Assembly (NCBI GenBank): GCA_965247355.1
Contig: OZ252011.1
Span: forward strand, 930,001-994,000
DNA: 64,000 nt
Direction: 5' to 3'
From: RHLJ01 sp965247355
Lineage (GTDB): Bacteria > Bacteroidota > Rhodothermia > Balneolales > Balneolaceae
The notes beneath the pieces are model-generated. The model made no database searches, had not been told where the DNA came from, and was given only the letters and a program-made list of their open reading frames with translations. This document shows positions 60,127 through 64,000 of the stretch, piece by piece. How positions within the stretch are numbered: the stretch's first letter is position 1; each line of letters begins with the position of its first letter. The translations under genes were made by a program, and so were the position numbers.

Positions 60127-61485
60127 TTGGCAGTAACATCATCTACAGATCGCGGATCATGGAATTCAAAACTGGGTTTTATTTTAGCCGCAGCTGGTTC
60201 CGCAGTAGGGCTTGGAAATATTTGGGGTTTCCCAACTAAAGTAGCTACCGAGGGTGGCGCAGCTTATCTCATTATCTATCTTCTATGTACCTTTTTAATT
60301 GGTTTTCCAGTAATGGTGGCTGAACTTTCTATTGGTAGAAAATCGGGAAAAAATCCTGTTGGAGCATTTAAGGCACTTTCTTCAAATAAATTTTTCCCAT
60401 TAGTGGGTCTTTGGGGTGTTATTTGTGGTGTGATGATTCTCTCCTTTTACACAGTTATAGCTGGTTGGGCCTTTGGATATGCTTTTGAAGAAATCTTTTA
60501 TTATTTCGGATGGGATGCAGCTGCAGCCTGGTTAACTGATACCGGAAATGGTCCAAAGAATGCATTAATTGCCTCTGTATTTATGCTCGGAACCATAAAA
60601 ATTATTACCGGTGGTGTTAGTGACGGCATTGAGAAAGCGACTAAAACCATGATGCCTTTATTGATCGGTATCATTGTTATCATGATTGGATATGTGTTAA
60701 CTCAACCCGGTGCATCTGAAGGTGTCAAAGAATATTTATTACCAGATTTCAGCCGTATTAATGCCGGATTAATCTTTTCTGCGATGGGTCAGGCTTTCTT
60801 TTCTCTTTCTTTAGGGATGGGAGCACTGATTACTTATGGGTCCTATCTGAGTAAAAAAGAGAATATTCCACAAGCAGCAGCATTTGTAACTCTTGCTGAT
60901 GTTGGAATTGCTTTCCTAGCCGGCTTGATGATTATACCAGCAATGTATGTAGCTCAGGCAGCTGGAATCGAGATTTTTGTAGGCGACCAACTTGCCTCAA
61001 GTACAGATCTGGTATTCCAGATCCTCCCCGCTCTCTTTCATACTATTGGTGGAGCTATGGGGCTGATTCTTGGAGTTATTTTCTTCCTACTCCTAAGTAT
61101 TGCCGCCTTAACCTCAACGATCTCTTTACTTGAGGTTCCTGTAGCGTTCGTGATTGATGAATATTCAGTTCCACGTAAAAAAGCTGCATGGGGAGTTGGT
61201 TTAGGAATCCTTGTTATTTCCCTGATTGTTTCTTTCAACCCTGCTCTCATTGGCACATTTGACAATATATTTAACAATTTCGGGCTTCCACTAGGTGGAT
61301 TACTGATGTGTATTTTTGTTGGATATGTTTGGAAAACGGATTCAGCACTTTCTGAAATGGAACTTGGATTTACAGGTATCAAAGAAACTTTGTTTGCTAA
61401 AGTTTGGCCAATTTTCATAAAAGTGATTTGTCCGATTGTAATAGCCTACAACGTGTATCAAGGTATACTTTCAATATTAAATTAG
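60127..61485 (+). CDS. Sodium-dependent transporter, NSS (SNF) family
   Basis: A 452-residue protein with 11 to 12 helices of the neurotransmitter:sodium symporter family (LeuT fold). The N-terminal signature is WNSKLGFILAAAGSAVGLGNIWGFP, with Na+ site residues in SAVGLGN. Also visible are FFSLSLGMGALITYGSYL and the ALTSTISLLEVPVAF segment of helix 8. It probably imports an amino acid; the substrate is unknown. It starts at TTG with a GGAGG site. Confidence 0.94.
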   Translation: MAVTSSTDRGSWNSKLGFILAAAGSAVGLGNIWGFPTKVATEGGAAYLIIYLLCTFLIGFPVMVAELSIGRKSGKNPVGAFKALSSNKFFPLVGLWGVICGVMILSFYTVIAGWAFGYAFEEIFYYFGWDAAAAWLTDTGNGPKNALIASVFMLGTIKIITGGVSDGIEKATKTMMPLLIGIIVIMIGYVLTQPGASEGVKEYLLPDFSRINAGLIFSAMGQAFFSLSLGMGALITYGSYLSKKENIPQAAAFVTLADVGIAFLAGLMIIPAMYVAQAAGIEIFVGDQLASSTDLVFQILPALFHTIGGAMGLILGVIFFLLLSIAALTSTISLLEVPVAFVIDEYSVPRKKAAWGVGLGILVISLIVSFNPALIGTFDNIFNNFGLPLGGLLMCIFVGYVWKTDSALSEMELGFTGIKETLFAKVWPIFIKVICPIVIAYNVYQGILSILN

Positions 61486-61529
61486 TCTGGGTTATTCTCA
61501 TTTTACCACCACGATTATCATTAATAAAC

Positions 61530-61560
61530 TTGTTATCGAAAGAAGGGCGCTGTATTTTTG
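61530..61560 (+). promoter_or_regulatory. Promoter of the efp-accB-accC operon
   Basis: TTG (61530-61532) and TATTTTTG (61553-61560) are separated by 20 bp, matching the Bacteroidota TTG/TAnnTTTG consensus in sequence and spacing. A GGAGA site and the efp ATG follow within 30 bp. It is the best promoter seen in the window. Confidence 0.7.
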
Positions 61561-61587
61561 CGCAACTAAAAACGGAGATTATTTTTA

Positions 61588-62157
61588 ATGGCTAAAGTAT
61601 CTACTTCTGATTTCAGAAACGGAATGGTTCTGAATATGGATGGCGAATTATACTCTATTACTGAGTTTCAACATGTTAAGCCTGGCAAAGGACCTGCATT
61701 TGTTCGTACCAAACTAAAAGGGATTATTAACAGTAAAAATATTGATAAGACCTGGAGATCAGGTGAGAACACTGAAGCAGTTCGTGTTGAAAACCGTGAT
61801 TATCAGTATTTGTACAACGATGGTACAATGTTCTACTTTATGAACAACGATACCTACGAGCAAATCCCTATCGCTCCTTCTCAAGTCGAAAGACAGGATT
61901 TCCTTATTGAAGGACAGACTTGCAATGTACTATTTAATGCTGATGATGAACAAGTATTATACGCTGAGCCACCAGATCATTTAGTACTCACCGTAGCCCA
62001 GACAGATCCCGGAGTAAAAGGTGATACTGCACAAGGTGGATCAAAGCCTGCTACTCTTGATTCAGGTGCAGTTGTAAACGTGCCTTTATTTATTGCAGAA
62101 GGCGAACAAATTAAAGTGGATACACGAACCGGAACCTACATTGAACGAGCTAAATAA
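61588..62157 (+). CDS. efp: Translation elongation factor P
   Basis: A 189-residue EF-P that rescues ribosomes stalled at proline runs. The modification-loop Lys is Lys34 in HVKPGKGPAF. The three-domain layout is normal (KOW-like N-terminus, OB domain VPLFIAEGEQIKVDTRTGTYIERA at the end). The proline-rich TonB proteins in this same window are likely EF-P-dependent substrates by rule. It is first in the operon with accB and accC, 7 bp before accB. Confidence 0.96.
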   Translation: MAKVSTSDFRNGMVLNMDGELYSITEFQHVKPGKGPAFVRTKLKGIINSKNIDKTWRSGENTEAVRVENRDYQYLYNDGTMFYFMNNDTYEQIPIAPSQVERQDFLIEGQTCNVLFNADDEQVLYAEPPDHLVLTVAQTDPGVKGDTAQGGSKPATLDSGAVVNVPLFIAEGEQIKVDTRTGTYIERAK

Positions 62158-62164
62158 TTGAATT

Positions 62165-62632
62165 ATGGATTTAAAACAGATTAAAAAGATTCTTGACCTG
62201 ATTGCCGAAAGTGAAGTTGATGAGGTTTCTATTGAAGAAGGCGATTTCAAAATCAAAGTAAAGAAAACGGGCACTGTTGAGCAGGTTACTTATACTCAAC
62301 CTATGGCTCCGGCTGCACCGGTGGCACAGCCGGCAGCTCCAACATCCTCTGCTTCTCAGGAAGCTAGTGAGCCAGCCAAACCTGCTGCTACAGGCGATAC
62401 AGTGAAATCCCCAATTGTTGGAACTTTTTATGAAGCTTCCTCACCTGATTCTGATCCATTTGTGAAAGTGGGAGATAAAGTTAGTAAAGGTGATACCCTT
62501 TGTATTATTGAGGCTATGAAGATTATGAACGAAATTGAAGCCGAGTTCAGTGGAACAGTTCAGGAAATTCTTGTTTCTGATGCCACTCCGGTTGAATTTG
62601 ACCAACCTTTGTTTACCATTAAAAAAGACTAA
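62165..62632 (+). CDS. accB: Biotin carboxyl carrier protein
   Basis: A 155-residue subunit of acetyl-CoA carboxylase. An N-terminal helical part (KQIKKILDLIAESEVDEVSI) is joined by an Ala/Pro/Thr/Ser linker to the biotinyl domain. The biotinylated Lys lies in IEAMKIMNEIEAE, and KSPIVGTFYEAS is the standard domain start. It lies 9 bp before accC. Confidence 0.95.
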   Translation: MDLKQIKKILDLIAESEVDEVSIEEGDFKIKVKKTGTVEQVTYTQPMAPAAPVAQPAAPTSSASQEASEPAKPAATGDTVKSPIVGTFYEASSPDSDPFVKVGDKVSKGDTLCIIEAMKIMNEIEAEFSGTVQEILVSDATPVEFDQPLFTIKKD

Positions 62633-62641
62633 GCGGCTTTC

Positions 62642-63994
62642 ATGTTTAAAAAAGTATTGATTGCCAACCGAGGTGAAATTGCATTACGAATTATCCGTAC
62701 CTGTAAGGAATTAGGTATCAGCACGGTTGCAGTATATTCGACCGCCGATGCAGATAGCCTTCATGTGAAATTTGCAGATGAAGCGGTTTGTATTGGACCT
62801 CCGGCAGGAAAGGAAAGTTATCTCAAAATTCAGAGTATTTTAGCCGCAGCAGAAATAACAGCTGCTGAAGCTATTCACCCGGGCTATGGATTCCTGGCTG
62901 AAAATGCTGAGTTTTCCAGAATATGTGGTGAGCATGATATTAAATTCATTGGACCTTCACCTCATGCTATTAACTCTATGGGAGATAAAGCAGTAGCTAA
63001 AGCAACCATGATCAAGAATAAAGTCCCTGTTGTTCCTGGCAGTGATGGAGTTGTTGATAGCTATGAAGATGCGCGAAAAGTTTGTGAAGAGATCGGATTC
63101 CCGGTTATTATCAAAGCTTCTGCCGGTGGTGGCGGACGTGGTATGCGGGTGGTTCTGGAGGAATCAGAACTAAAAAAGAATTACGAAATGTGTCGTAATG
63201 AGGCAGAATCTGCCTTCAACAATCCGGAAGTTTATATCGAGCGTTTTGTACAGAATCCACATCACGTTGAAATTCAGATACTCGCTGATCAACATGGAAA
63301 CGCAATACACCTTGGAGAACGGGATTGTTCACTACAAAGGAGACATCAAAAGATTCTGGAAGAAGCACCTTCACCATTAGTTACTCCTGAACTTCGCGAA
63401 AAAATGGGGCTTGCTGCAGTAAACGCTGCTCTTTCTGTAAATTATGAGGGAGCTGGTACCGTCGAGTTTTTAGTGGATGATGATTTAAACTTCTACTTCA
63501 TGGAAATGAATACTCGAATTCAGGTTGAGCACCCAGTTACTGAGGAAGTTACCGGATACGATCTTATCGAAGAGCAGCTTAAAGTCGCTTATGGTGAAAG
63601 TATAAAAGACTATAAAGTCGAAATTAGCGGACATTCTATTGAATGCAGAATTAATGCTGAAGATCCGGAACATGGTTTTCGTCCTTCTGCTGGCGAAATC
63701 ACTGTATTCCATCCCCCTGGTGGACATGGAGTACGTTTAGATACGCATGCTTATTCTGGATACCGGATTCCTCCCTTTTACGACTCTATGATAGCCAAGC
63801 TGATTGTTACTGCCCCTACCAGGGAATTAGCTATCAAAAAAATGAGACGTGCTCTTCAGGAATTTATAATTGAAGGAGTTAAAACAACTATTCCATACCA
63901 TATTCAGTTAATGGACGATCCTAATTTTAACAAAGGATCCGTATCCACAAAATATTTAGAAACATCATTCGAATTTAAACCGGAGGCAAATTAA
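62642..63994 (+). CDS. accC: Biotin carboxylase subunit of acetyl-CoA carboxylase
   Basis: A 450-residue ATP-grasp enzyme that carboxylates the biotin of AccB with bicarbonate and ATP. Markers are FKKVLIANRGEIALRIIRTCK at the start, IKASAGGGGRGMRVV (glycine-rich ATP loop), LGERDCSLQRRHQK, FLVDDDLNFYFMEMNTRIQVEHPVTEE and HSIECRINAEDP. It is complete and of standard length. Its stop overlaps the next start by one base. Confidence 0.97.
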   Translation: MFKKVLIANRGEIALRIIRTCKELGISTVAVYSTADADSLHVKFADEAVCIGPPAGKESYLKIQSILAAAEITAAEAIHPGYGFLAENAEFSRICGEHDIKFIGPSPHAINSMGDKAVAKATMIKNKVPVVPGSDGVVDSYEDARKVCEEIGFPVIIKASAGGGGRGMRVVLEESELKKNYEMCRNEAESAFNNPEVYIERFVQNPHHVEIQILADQHGNAIHLGERDCSLQRRHQKILEEAPSPLVTPELREKMGLAAVNAALSVNYEGAGTVEFLVDDDLNFYFMEMNTRIQVEHPVTEEVTGYDLIEEQLKVAYGESIKDYKVEISGHSIECRINAEDPEHGFRPSAGEITVFHPPGGHGVRLDTHAYSGYRIPPFYDSMIAKLIVTAPTRELAIKKMRRALQEFIIEGVKTTIPYHIQLMDDPNFNKGSVSTKYLETSFEFKPEAN

Positions 63995-64000
63995 TGAGCA
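63994..64000 (+). CDS. Start of a gene running out of the window
   Basis: ATGAGCA begins at 63994, using the last base of the accC stop, with GGAGG at 63982-63986 upstream at good distance. Only two codons (Met-Ser) are visible, so no function can be given; it is presumably in the accC operon. Confidence 0.5.

Noticed and set aside
1..64000. CRISPR array, prophage or transposon with its own transposase
   Set aside because: No regularly spaced repeats, phage structural genes, integrase or transposase were found; the only mobile-like features are the short intergenic repeats.

Overview
The window is a gene-dense, low-GC (roughly 40 % by eye) stretch of an ordinary chromosome. It most likely comes from a marine member of the Bacteroidota-Balneolota (Rhodothermia/Balneolales) branch. 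The evidence is a set of proteins typical of that branch: a DUF5686/carboxypeptidase-regulatory outer-membrane protein, DUF2480, DUF3667, proline-rich TonB proteins ending in a GGGCDE-type domain, type 2 isopentenyl-diphosphate isomerase, and secreted proteins whose signal peptides end in AQ. Bacteroidota-style promoter elements (TAnnTTTG) precede der, the suf operon and efp. No phage, insertion sequence with a transposase, CRISPR array, rRNA or tRNA was seen. The species assignment is an inference.

Layout. 1-2716 (+): a truncated unknown gene, a coiled-coil membrane protein, and two tandem secreted histidine phosphatases. 2717-10048 (-): a periplasmic folding operon of three parvulin/SurA-type proteins, then a MoxR ATPase and a membrane von Willebrand-A protein. 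10089-12076 (-): nucleoside salvage (NupC-type transporter and thymidine kinase). 12215-17509: UvrD-type helicase, der, a membrane protein, a peroxiredoxin and an orphan receiver protein. 17525-18989 (-): two tandem TonB-like proteins. 19072-22647 (-): an operon with a retropepsin-like protease, a RimK ATP-grasp ligase, an AstE/M14-like deacylase, DUF952 and a lipid kinase. 22727-24347 (+): an exported protein and a D-threonine aldolase/D-serine dehydratase-like enzyme. 24380-31507 (-): a giant propeller-amidohydrolase, the DUF5686 protein and an LD-carboxypeptidase. 31513-36019 (-): nadD, bamD, a polyprenyl synthase, fni and an SDR. 36057-36501 (+): a DUF4160/DUF2442 pair in which DUF4160 is broken by an in-frame TGA. 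36582-43255 (-): the complete suf iron-sulfur operon, sufB-sufC-sufD-sufS-nfu-sufA-DUF2480. 43442-45153 (-): manA and DUF3667. 45260-51689 (-): a tightly packed operon of Nudix, beta-barrel, ackA, caspase-like lipoprotein, DMT permease and pta. 51708-53515 (-): greA and an MFS exporter. 53674-63994 (+): SpoU methyltransferase, AbgT transporter, metG, pullulanase, sodium-dependent transporter, then efp-accB-accC.

The genes are mostly housekeeping. The parts most worth a second look are: (i) the DUF4160 gene split by one stop codon beside an intact DUF2442; (ii) a lipoprotein with a caspase-like fold whose catalytic His and Cys positions appear lost, sitting between ackA and pta; (iii) the retropepsin/RimK/AstE peptide-modification module with an unknown substrate; (iv) two families of dispersed inverted-repeat elements in intercistronic gaps of and around the suf operon, two of them flanking sufS-nfu-sufA as direct copies; and (v) a folding operon that joins three parvulin-like proteins to a MoxR/vWA pair without the usual DUF58 gene.
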